DNA of 64,000 nt from UBA2883 sp964017965 (lineage in GTDB: Bacteria; Cyanobacteriota; Vampirovibrionia; Gastranaerophilales; Gastranaerophilaceae), in the NCBI GenBank assembly GCA_964017965.1, contig CAXHNV010000001.1, forward strand, positions 496,001-560,000, given 5' to 3'. Below are positions 43,787 through 52,143 of this stretch, one piece after another (position 1 is the stretch's first letter; each line of letters starts with the position of its first letter). The notes under the pieces were generated by a model, which made no database searches, was not told the origin of the DNA, and saw only the letters and a program-made list of their open reading frames with translations. The position numbers and the translations under genes were made by a program.

Positions 43787-45073
43787 TTATGAAAAATCTT
43801 CTGCATAATCAATAATTGAAAAATATCTTGATAAATTATCAGCATACTTATCAAATACATCATATCTATGTATAATATTTTTAGGAGTAGTTATAGTTTC
43901 ACGCATTTTTGAATATACTAACCTAAAAGAAGTTTTATGTATGTATTTTTTCCATTCATCATTTTGAATTATTGACATTGTTTCCCATTTTTTTAACTTT
44001 ATGTATATATCATTATATTTAGTATTTAACGCAACTAATGGTAGTAAAAAATCCAATGATAAAAGTATATCTTTATTTGTAATTAAAGCTAATATTAAAC
44101 TTATTTTTAATGAAAACTTGTCAATATCTCTTAAAGACAAATCCCTATTTTTAAAATAGTTTATATATGTTGTTAATGATTTTTGATAATTCCCTCCATA
44201 ATCGGTAAATTCATTATTAGTAATATCTATATACTTATCACCTACCATTCTTTCAAAGACTTTCTTTATCAATGGATATTTGTACTCTACTAAATATTTT
44301 ACAAAATTGTCTAAATCTGCTTTTGGTAAATGGTATTGAATATCTACAAATTTTCTTAAATATGCGTCTGTATCTGTATCCATTCCAAACATTGTTTTAA
44401 CGGTTCTTTGTAACTGCTCTTTGTCTACTGCCAGTATAAAAACAACATCATCTATATTAAAAAAGTGTTTAATTATTTCTAATGTAGTTATTGCATAATC
44501 AGGACGACACCTGTCTAATTCATCAATTGCAATAATAAGTTTTGTATTAAGTTGGGTCACAAAATTTTTTAATTCAGTTATAAATTCCTTTTTCCTATTT
44601 TTCATTTCTTTATATTCATTCAATGTTGATTCATCAGGATTCAACGTTACCTCAGCAGATACGATTTTAGCATTAAGTCCAATACTGTAATTTGCTCGTT
44701 TCATAATATTATATAAATCATTTGCTTTACTAGAAATAGACTTAAGAATATTTTGTAATTGTGTATTATTTTCTTCAATTTGTCTATTTAATAGTTCTAA
44801 TAATTCACATAATATAGCTTGAAATGGGTCTTTTGCATAATCTGTTTCCCATACATTAAATTGAACAAAGGGGATATTTTGTTCTTCGCACTCACTTTCA
44901 AGAAATTTTAAAAACCACGTTTTACCACTACCCCAAGGAGCATTGATACTATAAACATTAGCATTTTGAAGTTTAATTACTTTTAACAAATTTTTAGCTA
45001 AGTTCTTTCTATCTAGTAAATCAACATACGATTCATTATTATTAGATACATCTATTATATTTTGTTCTGGCAT
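43787..45073 (-). CDS. KAP-family P-loop NTPase
   Basis: A 428-residue KAP NTPase. Walker A is APWGSGKTWFLKFL (Lys at residue 51), QFNVWETDY follows, and the Walker B region KLIIAIDELDRCRPDYAI with the phrase FILAVDKEQLQ is the family hallmark. Many KAP proteins carry membrane helices between the Walker motifs; here residues 95-175 are helical and mostly polar, so it looks soluble. Some bacterial KAP proteins, such as plasmid PifA, block phage growth. It follows the 65-residue DNA-binding-like gene by nine bases and has AGGAAC before its ATG. Confidence 0.9.
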   Translation of the reverse strand: MPEQNIIDVSNNNESYVDLLDRKNLAKNLLKVIKLQNANVYSINAPWGSGKTWFLKFLESECEEQNIPFVQFNVWETDYAKDPFQAILCELLELLNRQIEENNTQLQNILKSISSKANDLYNIMKRANYSIGLNAKIVSAEVTLNPDESTLNEYKEMKNRKKEFITELKNFVTQLNTKLIIAIDELDRCRPDYAITTLEIIKHFFNIDDVVFILAVDKEQLQRTVKTMFGMDTDTDAYLRKFVDIQYHLPKADLDNFVKYLVEYKYPLIKKVFERMVGDKYIDITNNEFTDYGGNYQKSLTTYINYFKNRDLSLRDIDKFSLKISLILALITNKDILLSLDFLLPLVALNTKYNDIYIKLKKWETMSIIQNDEWKKYIHKTSFRLVYSKMRETITTPKNIIHRYDVFDKYADNLSRYFSIIDYAEDFS

Positions 45074-45082
45074 ATATTGTTC

Positions 45083-45280
45083 CTATTTCAATGTCTTAAA
45101 AAATTCTTCAAAGTTTTCATTTCTAAATATACGGTGTAGTAGTTCATTTACTGGAATACCTAGTGACAAGGCATAACGATTTATCAAATCTCTATCAGAT
45201 TTGTATATTGTTGCTTTTGTTGTGGGCTGGTTTGACTTTGGCCTGCCTGCACCTGCTCTTTTTCCACCGTGTCCATTCAT
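45083..45280 (-). CDS. Small DNA-binding-like protein with AT-hook-like start
   Basis: A 65-residue protein. The N-terminus GGKRAGAGRPKS is a GRP-type motif common in phage and plasmid DNA-binding proteins; the remainder (KSDRDLINRYALSLGIPVNE) looks like a ribbon-helix-helix or short helical domain. It is in the same operon as the KAP NTPase, directly upstream. GGGAG precedes the ATG. It may regulate this operon. Confidence 0.75.
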   Translation of the reverse strand: MNGHGGKRAGAGRPKSNQPTTKATIYKSDRDLINRYALSLGIPVNELLHRIFRNENFEEFFKTLK

Positions 45281-45389
45281 ATTAAACTCCCTGTTCTACA
45301 AAATTAGAATATCATACTTTATATAATTTTTAAAATTTTAATAAAATTATGGTAGATAAAAGTACTTAAACAAGTGATAAATAGAATTT

Positions 45390-46283
45390 TTAATAAGTTT
45401 GCTCAACTTTAATTATTTCTTTTTCAACTTGAATTATTCTGTTATCTGAATACGTATCAGTTTGTTTTATCTGAACTTTCAATGAGAATGGTGGTTTGAT
45501 TCCATTTTTCTTAATATCTTCTTTAAATTTTTCATCTTTTACATAAGCCCAATAGGAAGGAGTGTTATTTTCTTTAAATTTCCATTTATTATTTAAATTC
45601 GTCAATGTTATATATTCTATATCTACAATAGTTGTATATATTTTTGTATTTAATTGAATCTCAACATCATCATCTGATTTCAAGTGAATAATATTACCTT
45701 TATCAATATAATTATATTTTTTATCTCTATCTCTTTTAAATCCAATTTTATCATAACCTTCTTTTGATAAAATATCAGTTGTTTTTTCTAGATTATCACG
45801 GACATTTTTATCCTTATATAGATTAAGAACTTCTTTTGTTGTTTCTACATACTCTTTTCCAGCATTTTTACCTTTAAACTGTACTTTAACACGTTCGCCA
45901 TCAATATCCATAATACTTTCTATTTCACTATCTCCTTTAGATAGTAATAACTGAATTAAACCTTTTCCATTTTCTTCTAATAAACCAAGCAATGCTAATA
46001 TATCTTCAGAAGTATATGGGACTGAAGCCCCTGTAAATAGTCCAACTCCTTTTACTATAAACCTTACTAAATTTATCATTGAACCATGTTCAATATTACT
46101 ATTGACTTGAATGTTTAATTCATAGCCTGGATTTAAAATACTATTTGCACTCTGACAAAGTTGGTTTATATTTTGAAGATACTGTGTATAATCTTCTATT
46201 AGCATATTGCCATTTGTAACTTCATTTCCAGCAATTCTAATATTATATAAATCTGAGTTAGAAATTAAATTATCACCTTCCAT
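45390..46283 (-). CDS. Hypothetical protein of the element
   Basis: A 297-residue protein, family not recognised. It has an N-terminal helical half (IEDYTQYLQNINQLCQSA, then a weakly hydrophobic stretch FIVKGVGLFTGASVPY) and a beta-rich C-terminal half with many Lys/Asp. GGGAG precedes the ATG. It lies 109 bp before the small DNA-binding-like gene on the same strand and could belong to the KAP operon. Codon use is strongly AT-rich. Confidence 0.65.
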   Translation of the reverse strand: MEGDNLISNSDLYNIRIAGNEVTNGNMLIEDYTQYLQNINQLCQSANSILNPGYELNIQVNSNIEHGSMINLVRFIVKGVGLFTGASVPYTSEDILALLGLLEENGKGLIQLLLSKGDSEIESIMDIDGERVKVQFKGKNAGKEYVETTKEVLNLYKDKNVRDNLEKTTDILSKEGYDKIGFKRDRDKKYNYIDKGNIIHLKSDDDVEIQLNTKIYTTIVDIEYITLTNLNNKWKFKENNTPSYWAYVKDEKFKEDIKKNGIKPPFSLKVQIKQTDTYSDNRIIQVEKEIIKVEQTY

Positions 46284-46520
46284 CTACTACTCCCATGGTT
46301 GTTTACTCTATATACAGGTATTGTAGCAGATATTTATTAAAGTCAGAGTTTAATAAACATTTTCTTAATATTTATAATCAAATACCACCCCCACTTCTTT
46401 TTTAAATTGTTATTTACAATAAATACTCCATGTACCTTAAACATACTCCATATGTATCAAATTTAGACATTTTGCTTTACAAATAATTAAAAAATACATA
46501 ACATATGATATTATGATGTT

Positions 46521-46605
46521 AGGTTAACTCGTGAAGGACACAGGCTGGGTTCTTGAATAAGAGTAGGCGAAATGCTTAGAATTCCTTTGCCCCTGGGGTT
46601 AACTT
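46521..46605 (+). ncRNA. Candidate structured RNA in the 600-bp gap
   Basis: An 85-base stretch stands out from the AT-rich surroundings by its GC content and nested pairing: AGGTTAAC at the left end pairs with GTTAACTT at the right, CAGG..GG pairs with CCCCTG, TCTT pairs with AAGA over GAAT, and TAGGC pairs with GCTTA over GAAAT. A T-rich tail follows (TTTTATTTTT). The opposite strand can form nearly the same fold, so the strand is uncertain. A weak promoter-like TATTAT lies upstream. I do not recognise the RNA family. Confidence 0.45.
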
Positions 46606-46693
46606 TTATTTTTGGCTTTCTCTTATAATTTATTCTTTATACTCTATCTAATGCACCATATATGGTAGGAGAAGTTATAATTAAAAAATAACG

Positions 46694-46787
46694 TGACCCA
46701 AGCTTGACCCATGGTTTGCCCTGTGAAACCCTTGATATAATTAAAATATTAGAATCGTATTAAACATGTTGACCCATGCTTGACCCA
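46694..46787. repeat. Two pairs of TGACCCA repeats
   Basis: TGACCCA occurs at 46694, 46705, 46770 and 46781. Both pairs have an 11-bp step (one helical turn), and the two pairs are 76 bp apart. The surroundings have no open reading frame. This fits iterons or a regulator's tandem operator. Confidence 0.55.
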
Positions 46788-46844
46788 TAATTTATAAAAA
46801 AAGAGGTATATTTTTACTAAGTATGGTATAATATACTTAATAGT

Positions 46845-46889
46845 ACCTGCAAAGCCTCTTAATAATGCTCAAATTAGCAGGTCTTTTTT
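46845..46889 (+). terminator. Plus-strand terminator-like hairpin
   Basis: ACCTGC (46845-46850) pairs with GCAGGT (46877-46882) around a 26-base loop, followed by a run of six T residues. It would end a plus-strand transcript from the gene-free stretch 46284-46887. The loop is long, so this is tentative. Just upstream AAGTAT and ATACTT form a further small dyad. Confidence 0.4.
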
Positions 46890-47211
46890 ATCTTTGTTTA
46901 TATGTACCCATTTTATGACCATATTTGTCGTACTTTGTAACATTGCCGTTTCTATCTGTTTTGTATGTTGCGGTTTTTTGACTGTATTTATTGCGTTCTA
47001 CTGTTATATTCCCTGTAGTTTTATATGTAGAAGTTTTTTGCCCATACTTGTTGCGTTTAACAGTGGTATTACCGTTTGTGGTATATGTTGAAACCTTTCG
47101 ACCATAACGGTCATATTCTGTCGTTGTATACGAACTAGCGTAACAGGTTGTAGATATAAGAATCACAACGAATGTTGTACAAAAGACTTTTTTAGTTATC
47201 TGCTTCCACAT
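46888..47211 (-). CDS. Exported protein of YD-like tandem repeats
   Basis: A 107-residue protein with a signal peptide (ITKKVFCTTFVVILISTTCYA) followed by four imperfect 20-residue repeats built on the pattern K-Y-G-x-K-x-x-T-Y-x-x-x-G-N-x-T-V (YDRYGRKVSTYTTNGNTT, RNKYGQKTSTYKTTGNIT, and so on). The repeats resemble short YD/RHS-type beta motifs. It should be a small periplasmic or surface beta protein. It overlaps the preceding gene by 16 bp and is the last gene of the MerR-linked operon. Confidence 0.72.
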   Translation of the reverse strand: MWKQITKKVFCTTFVVILISTTCYASSYTTTEYDRYGRKVSTYTTNGNTTVKRNKYGQKTSTYKTTGNITVERNKYSQKTATYKTDRNGNVTKYDKYGHKMGTYKQR

Positions 47212-47414
47212 ACTTTACAAGGTACTCCTCCACGACGTACAGCCTCTTTTCGTTCTATTTTGATACAATTAACCGTACATTTTTTAGCATACTGACAACT
47301 TGGGGAGTGTATCTTACCTGTTTTAACGTTGTAAACAACTGTATCCGCATAACTTCCTAATGCAAAAAATAGATTTAAAAATAATACTAAACTAATAACT
47401 ATAATCTTTTTCAT
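47196..47414 (-). CDS. Small exported cysteine-rich protein
   Basis: A 72-residue protein: signal peptide (MKKIIVISLVLFLNLFFALG), then VVYNVKTGKIHSPSCQYAKK and a final GGVPCKVCGSR. The pattern His-x3-Cys plus PCxxC is a small zinc-binding motif also found at the end of some exported nucleases. AAGGTAAT precedes the ATG. It lies within the envelope operon of the element. Confidence 0.72.
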   Translation of the reverse strand: MKKIIVISLVLFLNLFFALGSYADTVVYNVKTGKIHSPSCQYAKKCTVNCIKIERKEAVRRGGVPCKVCGSR

Positions 47415-47443
47415 ATTATTACCTTCCTTATTCTAATTTTACA

Positions 47444-48499
47444 TCAAATTTTATTAGAGTGATATTTTTCTAAACACTCAATCATTTCTACACAAGTTGC
47501 ATATAATTCAGCATTTTTATTGATAGATAAATTTCTAGCCATAATGTAATCTTTATATGCTCCTCTATAGTCGTTTTTATTATCCTCATCACCAACATAG
47601 TAATAAAACTTTTTATTTGCTCTTAAATAATAAAATAGTGCATTATATGGTTCAAGTTTTATGGCAGAACTTAAATCATTTATTCCACCCTGATAATCAT
47701 TTAATTTAAATCTAAAATATGACCGATATACATATGCTATAGTTAATCTAGGATTTATTGATAATGCGATAGAAAAATTTTCGATTGCCGTTTTATATGC
47801 TATTTTTCGTTCATATTGGAATGCCTCTTTTTCTTTTTCAGGAACAAACATTTCATCTATTTCTTCAAAGATAATTTTATTTTTTTTAACATCATACTCT
47901 TTATATAAAAATCCCCACAGTAATCCTTTCATAAGATATGCATCAGCACACATCGGATTTTTACTAATAATTGTGTCTATATCTTCTGAAACTTCAGTTA
48001 ATGTATTATGAACTAATGTTTCATAATCCTTTTGATTATATTCTTTTTCTGTAAATGAAAATCCTTGATATAGATATAACTGCAAAAAAACTTTTTTACA
48101 ATATGCATCTAAGTTCTCTTGATTTAATTCAATAACTTTTTTATAATCATTTATGACTTGTGAATCAAAAGCAAAGTGCATAAGATAAAACATGTCATCC
48201 TGACTTAAAATTAGACTTTTCAAGTCATTATAAACCAACTCTGCTCGTTGATAATATGCGTCACAATAATTGGGATTTAACTCTATTGCTTTTGAGAACT
48301 TCATCATTGCTTCTTTTTCTAATGTAGAAGTATCTATGTTTGGATTTACTCGTTTTGCTTGCTTTATTGATTTATTTATCGAAATACCCTGTCTATAATA
48401 TATTTCCGCTTCTTTATTTGGATTTACTTTTGCATAACAAATTGTTGTTAGTACAAATATACTCAGTAAAACTATGAGGATTCTATTACAGATTTGCAT
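47444..48499 (-). CDS. Exported TPR protein
   Basis: A 351-residue protein with a signal peptide (ILIVLLSIFVLTTICYA) and TPR repeats over most of its length (AMMKFSKAIELNPNYCDAYY, IENFSIALSINPRLTIAYVY, GINDLSSAIKLEPYNALFYY). It should act as a periplasmic or surface interaction scaffold. It starts two bases after the lipoprotein gene stop, so the two are co-translated. Confidence 0.78.
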   Translation of the reverse strand: MQICNRILIVLLSIFVLTTICYAKVNPNKEAEIYYRQGISINKSIKQAKRVNPNIDTSTLEKEAMMKFSKAIELNPNYCDAYYQRAELVYNDLKSLILSQDDMFYLMHFAFDSQVINDYKKVIELNQENLDAYCKKVFLQLYLYQGFSFTEKEYNQKDYETLVHNTLTEVSEDIDTIISKNPMCADAYLMKGLLWGFLYKEYDVKKNKIIFEEIDEMFVPEKEKEAFQYERKIAYKTAIENFSIALSINPRLTIAYVYRSYFRFKLNDYQGGINDLSSAIKLEPYNALFYYLRANKKFYYYVGDEDNKNDYRGAYKDYIMARNLSINKNAELYATCVEMIECLEKYHSNKI

Positions 48500-48501
48500 T
48501 G

Positions 48502-48903
48502 TTAATCCCAGCCTCCGCTTATGTTAGTAATAATCGGGTATGTATCTCGTCTTGGATATACCCTTAATTTTAAACCTGATGAACAAGTTGCTATACTGTA
48601 ATTTCCAACAATTTCAGAAATTAACATAGGGTCTCTTAATTCCTTACCACTTGTAGCAATCGGTTCACTCATATCAACAATTTCATCACAGTTCCAACCA
48701 TATGTATTTTTTGCGTGCCAAGCAATATCAGCATATTGCAAATTATCACTTTTCATCTCTGAATGATAATCTGACGGTGACATAGTGTTATAACGTGATT
48801 CTTCAACTTTTGTCTGTGAATTGTTATAATCTGATGTATTAACACAACCTTTAAACATTAGTAACAATAAAATAAAACCGATTATTTTCAACATATTATT
48901 CAT
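48502..48903 (-). CDS. Predicted lipoprotein
   Basis: A 133-residue protein with a hydrophobic signal segment ending at Cys (IIGFILLLLMFKGCVNTS), a probable lipobox although Phe-Lys-Gly before the Cys is not the classical form. The mature part has a central WHAKNTYGWNCDEIV and a C-terminal KLRVYPRRDTYP with no known domain. It is in the envelope operon. Confidence 0.68.
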   Translation of the reverse strand: MNNMLKIIGFILLLLMFKGCVNTSDYNNSQTKVEESRYNTMSPSDYHSEMKSDNLQYADIAWHAKNTYGWNCDEIVDMSEPIATSGKELRDPMLISEIVGNYSIATCSSGLKLRVYPRRDTYPIITNISGGWD

Positions 48904-48933
48904 AAAGATTTATCCTAAAATATTTCCGTAATT

Positions 48934-49653
48934 TTAATTTCCATACCATAACACTGAACGAGTATATACATTAATGATTCTTGTATATCTATATGCATGA
49001 CTAGAACTAACATTTAATTTTAACTCTACATACCTTGCACAAGAATTAAAAATATTTTGTTTTTCTTCATATGTTAATTGGCTCCAACATTCAGGATATA
49101 CATAAAAGTTAAAACCAGTACCACTATTTTCGCCACAATCCAAAAAATCTGTATATGCAAATGCTCTTTTTACCATTCGTGTAAGCTCAGATAATTCTAC
49201 TTTTCGACGTTGTTTTTCTTTTTGCTCTTCAATTTGTCTTTCTCTTTCTGCTCTCAATCTTTCTTGTTCTGCTTTTATACGTTCTTTTTCAATTTGAACT
49301 TCTGCATTTTTAATTTTTTTATCAATATCCTTATCACTAGATTTATATTGTTTAGATTTTTTATAATTTTCTAAAGCACTGTCATAATTTTTATTAACAA
49401 ACTGTTCATCTCCAACTTGTAAATAATAATTAAAATAAATAGTTGGTGCTAAAATTTTGCAATCTTTATAATCTCCTAACTTCTCTACCTTTTCTTTCGC
49501 ATTTTGCCACAAATTATTATTTATATCATTTTGCAATGACACATATAAATCTTTTGTCGCTTGCACATTAGTAAAAACCAATATACTTATAACACTAACA
49601 AAAATTAAGACAATTGCGATTATGTCCTTATTACTTTCAAAAAATTTTTTCAT
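48934..49653 (-). CDS. Membrane-anchored coiled-coil protein
   Basis: A 239-residue protein with one N-terminal transmembrane helix (IIAIVLIFVSVISILVFTNV), a TPR-like helical pair (FVNKNYDSALENYKKSKQY), a highly charged coiled coil (residues about 115-155, rich in Glu, Arg, Lys, Gln) and a C-terminal domain with ECWSQLTYEEKQNIF. The ATG at 49653 is used because AAAGGAAA sits eight bases before it; an upstream ATG at 49677 would put that site inside the gene. Family unknown. Confidence 0.7.
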   Translation of the reverse strand: MKKFFESNKDIIAIVLIFVSVISILVFTNVQATKDLYVSLQNDINNNLWQNAKEKVEKLGDYKDCKILAPTIYFNYYLQVGDEQFVNKNYDSALENYKKSKQYKSSDKDIDKKIKNAEVQIEKERIKAEQERLRAERERQIEEQKEKQRRKVELSELTRMVKRAFAYTDFLDCGENSGTGFNFYVYPECWSQLTYEEKQNIFNSCARYVELKLNVSSSHAYRYTRIINVYTRSVLWYGN

Positions 49654-49669
49654 AACAAATTTCCTTTCT

Positions 49670-50536
49670 TTATGCATTAGATTTTAAAATGTATTCTAAT
49701 ACTGATACAATCTCTGAAACTTTATCTTTTGATTTTGTATTTATTTTTATAATTGAATCGTTTAACCTATCTAAAAAAATGTTCACATCATAATTACGTG
49801 AATATTTAGTTTCGTATGTAGTATTTGTTGTTCGTTTTCCGCTACCACCTACAACAGCACCAGCAGCAGCCTCGTCAAACAATAGTTCACCAATAATTGC
49901 ACCACCCAACGCTTTACCACTATTTGAACTTGTTGTTGAAGTGGCAATTTGTTTAGATGTTGTTTTGTCTACTACTTCATATTTAAGAATCTCAGAATAT
50001 TGACATGATTTTAAATTTTTATTTGTTTCCAACTTCGTTGTATGCCAGCCTAATTGAAGATAGTGAAACATTTTAGAATTATCATCAATTATTATTTTCT
50101 TAATTTCATTCCAATATGTAGTATGTTTATTCAGAATTTCAATTTCTTTGTCAATATTAGTAAACTCTTTTAATTGCTCATTTTTCCAATTTTCCATATA
50201 ACTACTAACATATGCTCTATTATGCTGGTCAAGATGTGCTTTCATTTCTTTTAATTCTTCATTTTGAAAGTGAGGAGTAGTTATCCAATAAAGTAATGAA
50301 CTTATTGCACCAGAAAGAATTACAGTAACACCAAAAACGCCTCCAAAATCGACAGATTCACCTTCTTGTGCCATCAAAAAACATAGAAATCCGAAAAATG
50401 TAGCCAAAATAACAAAAGTCCAACCAGCCAATGATGAATTTCCTTCTTTTTCTTTGTAGTCTTCATGTTTAAAGTACACGTATTCATTTCTATTTTTTAA
50501 ATCTCTATCGATTGCTCGTAATTGTTCAATATCCAT
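49670..50536 (-). CDS. Membrane protein with Gly-rich C-terminal segment, first gene of the envelope operon
   Basis: A 288-residue protein with two transmembrane helices at about residues 37-57 (GWTFVILATFFGFLCFLMAQ) and 65-85, a long helical cytoplasmic or periplasmic middle part, and a Ser/Thr/Gly-rich segment (KALGGAIIGELLFDEAAAGA) near residue 215. Family unknown. AGAGGATAAC precedes the ATG. A MerR-type promoter lies 60-90 bp upstream. Confidence 0.7.
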   Translation of the reverse strand: MDIEQLRAIDRDLKNRNEYVYFKHEDYKEKEGNSSLAGWTFVILATFFGFLCFLMAQEGESVDFGGVFGVTVILSGAISSLLYWITTPHFQNEELKEMKAHLDQHNRAYVSSYMENWKNEQLKEFTNIDKEIEILNKHTTYWNEIKKIIIDDNSKMFHYLQLGWHTTKLETNKNLKSCQYSEILKYEVVDKTTSKQIATSTTSSNSGKALGGAIIGELLFDEAAAGAVVGGSGKRTTNTTYETKYSRNYDVNIFLDRLNDSIIKINTKSKDKVSEIVSVLEYILKSNA

Positions 50537-50595
50537 ATTGTTATCCTCTTTTTCATACTTTTATTGAAATCTATATTACCACATTGACTAATCTT

Positions 50596-50625
50596 TTTAT
50601 ACCTAATATTACATATTAGTTACAA
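50596..50625 (-). promoter_or_regulatory. MerR-type promoter/operator of the envelope operon
   Basis: On the minus strand TTGTAA (50625-50620) and TATAAA (50601-50596) are separated by 18 bp, and the spacer is filled by the dyad CTAATAT-tac-ATATTAG (50603-50619). A long spacer holding a palindrome is the classical target of MerR activators, and a MerR gene is divergent at 50699. Confidence 0.7.
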
Positions 50626-50698
50626 ATCGCTTAATAATTATTAAATACCTAAATTGAAACATAATAAATTAACTAATATCATTGAAATGAGGTTTATT

Positions 50699-51058
50699 AT
50701 GTTAGATGAAAATTCACCAATATTAACAGTTAGCAAGGTCGCAAAAATGCTGAGCATATCAGCTGATAGACTTAGAACTTATGATGAAGAAAAACTGGTA
50801 GTTCCAACTCGTATTGAAAACAACGTCAGAATGTATAGCTGTAATGACGTTAATTGGTTAGAATGTGTCAGAAAACTAATCGGTAAATCTCAATTATCTA
50901 TATCAGGGGTTAAAGAAATTCTTAAATTACTTTATTTCATATCCGATTCTGATTTTGAAAACTTCTTGAAAAAACAAGACAAAACATCCGTATGGTATAC
51001 CTTTGCAAAAATGAAAACAAACCCAAATTTTGAAAAACTTCGTAAATTCTATTCATAA
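50699..51058 (+). CDS. MerR-family regulator
   Basis: A 119-residue protein with a MerR N-terminal winged-helix domain: PILTVSKVAKMLSISADRLR, TYDEEKLVVPTR, then RMYSCNDVNWLECVRKL. The Y-D-x-x-x-L-V-x-P block looks most like the HspR/GlnR branch. The C-terminus is short and has no metal-binding Cys cluster. ATG 50699 is supported by GAGG seven bases upstream; longer starts have none. It is divergent from the envelope operon, whose promoter has a palindromic spacer, so that operon is its likely target. Confidence 0.85.
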   Translation: MLDENSPILTVSKVAKMLSISADRLRTYDEEKLVVPTRIENNVRMYSCNDVNWLECVRKLIGKSQLSISGVKEILKLLYFISDSDFENFLKKQDKTSVWYTFAKMKTNPNFEKLRKFYS

Positions 51059-51183
51059 AAACTACTTTTTTGTAATTTTTAAGTACGATTCCTGATGTTT
51101 TTTTGAATGTTTTTCACCACTCTACACAAGCTACTCTATTTATATAAAACATTCAAGCTAAGGTTATTAGCAGGTTCATTTTG

Positions 51184-51235
51184 GAACGTTTTGATGTAAA
51201 TGCGTTCATTATCATATAGAACATCAAAAACGTTC
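51184..51235. repeat. Large inverted repeat
   Basis: GAACGTTTTGATGT (51184-51197) and ACATCAAAAACGTTC (51221-51235) form an inverted repeat (one-base difference) with a 23-bp spacer in the gene-free stretch 51059-51618. Downstream of it are a strong promoter and further hairpins. It may be an operator, or a recombination site for the HNH/recombinase block. Confidence 0.6.
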
Positions 51236-51373
51236 AATCTAGATATGCCAAAAATGCACTTAAATTTTTGACACATGTGAAACCCAGTAATAGCAAGGGT
51301 TTCCATGAACGAATTTTAACAAAAAGTGGCATCACTTTTTTGCCTCAAACCTAGTCACTACTTGCGTTTTGTA

Positions 51374-51402
51374 TTGACAAAGTTTCTTTTTTATGTTACA
51401 AT
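51374..51402 (+). promoter_or_regulatory. Strong promoter of the integration block
   Basis: TTGACA (51374-51379) and TACAAT (51397-51402) are spaced by 17 bp. The 210-bp leader before the HNH gene has an eight-C run (51430-51437), a GATTC/GAATC hairpin and a stem AAATAAAGGT / ACCTTTTATTT, so leader-based control is possible. Confidence 0.75.
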
Positions 51403-51618
51403 TTGTTTACAAAGGTGAATGTGTGTTTACCCCCCCCAAATATTAGATGATTCTGGTGAATCTAATCATAAAAAACAAAGTCTTAAATAAAGGTAACCAG
51501 AAACCTTTTATTTAGGGTGGATTGTTTTGCAATTGGATTATTCCAGTATAAATAAGCCTTGTATTGTATTTGCACGCTTTACATAGGCTCGGTGTATAGT
51601 GCAAAAAAGGAGAAAATA

Positions 51619-52143
51619 TTGATAGAAGATTACAAATTATTTTTAGAAGAAAAAATGAATAGTATCATCAACACCACTAAACAAGAGATGAAAGAACCTA
51701 TTAACGTGTATACCAACTTTATTGATGATGAATATTTTGGGGTTATTGAAGATTCAAAAGATGTGTATTTGATAGTATTAAATTCTCACAAAGACAATGT
51801 AATCAAATTACCTGTTCTAACTACTGATTACAAAAGAATACAGAAATTTGATTTAAAAAATACACTTGCCCCAAAAACATTTAATAAATTGCTTAGAAAC
51901 GGTTTATATATGAGTGAGTATAGTGGTAAAAACAATAATAACGGATACGTTTGTATCCAAAGGTTAGTTGCCTGTATAAGAGGCAATATCTTAGGACATG
52001 AAGTAGACCACATAGATAGCAACCCGTTAAACAATAACGTTGATAACTTAAAACCGCTTATAACAAAAGAACATTCAAAGAAAACTACTAAATCTAGAGA
52101 ATATCGGAGGGTGATGAATGGCGAAGTATACATTACGTTGTAA
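51619..52143 (+). CDS. HNH homing-type endonuclease
   Basis: A 174-residue protein with a C-terminal HNH motif: GHEVDHIDSNPLNNNVDNLK, followed by basic residues (KEHSKKTTKSREYRR). The N-terminal 110 residues are of unknown type with beta content. TTG 51619 is chosen as start because AGGAG lies six bases upstream; a longer frame from 51559 lacks this. HNH proteins of this kind occur in phages and mobile elements as free-standing nucleases. The next gene overlaps its 3' end by 26 bp. Confidence 0.8.
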   Translation: MIEDYKLFLEEKMNSIINTTKQEMKEPINVYTNFIDDEYFGVIEDSKDVYLIVLNSHKDNVIKLPVLTTDYKRIQKFDLKNTLAPKTFNKLLRNGLYMSEYSGKNNNNGYVCIQRLVACIRGNILGHEVDHIDSNPLNNNVDNLKPLITKEHSKKTTKSREYRRVMNGEVYITL

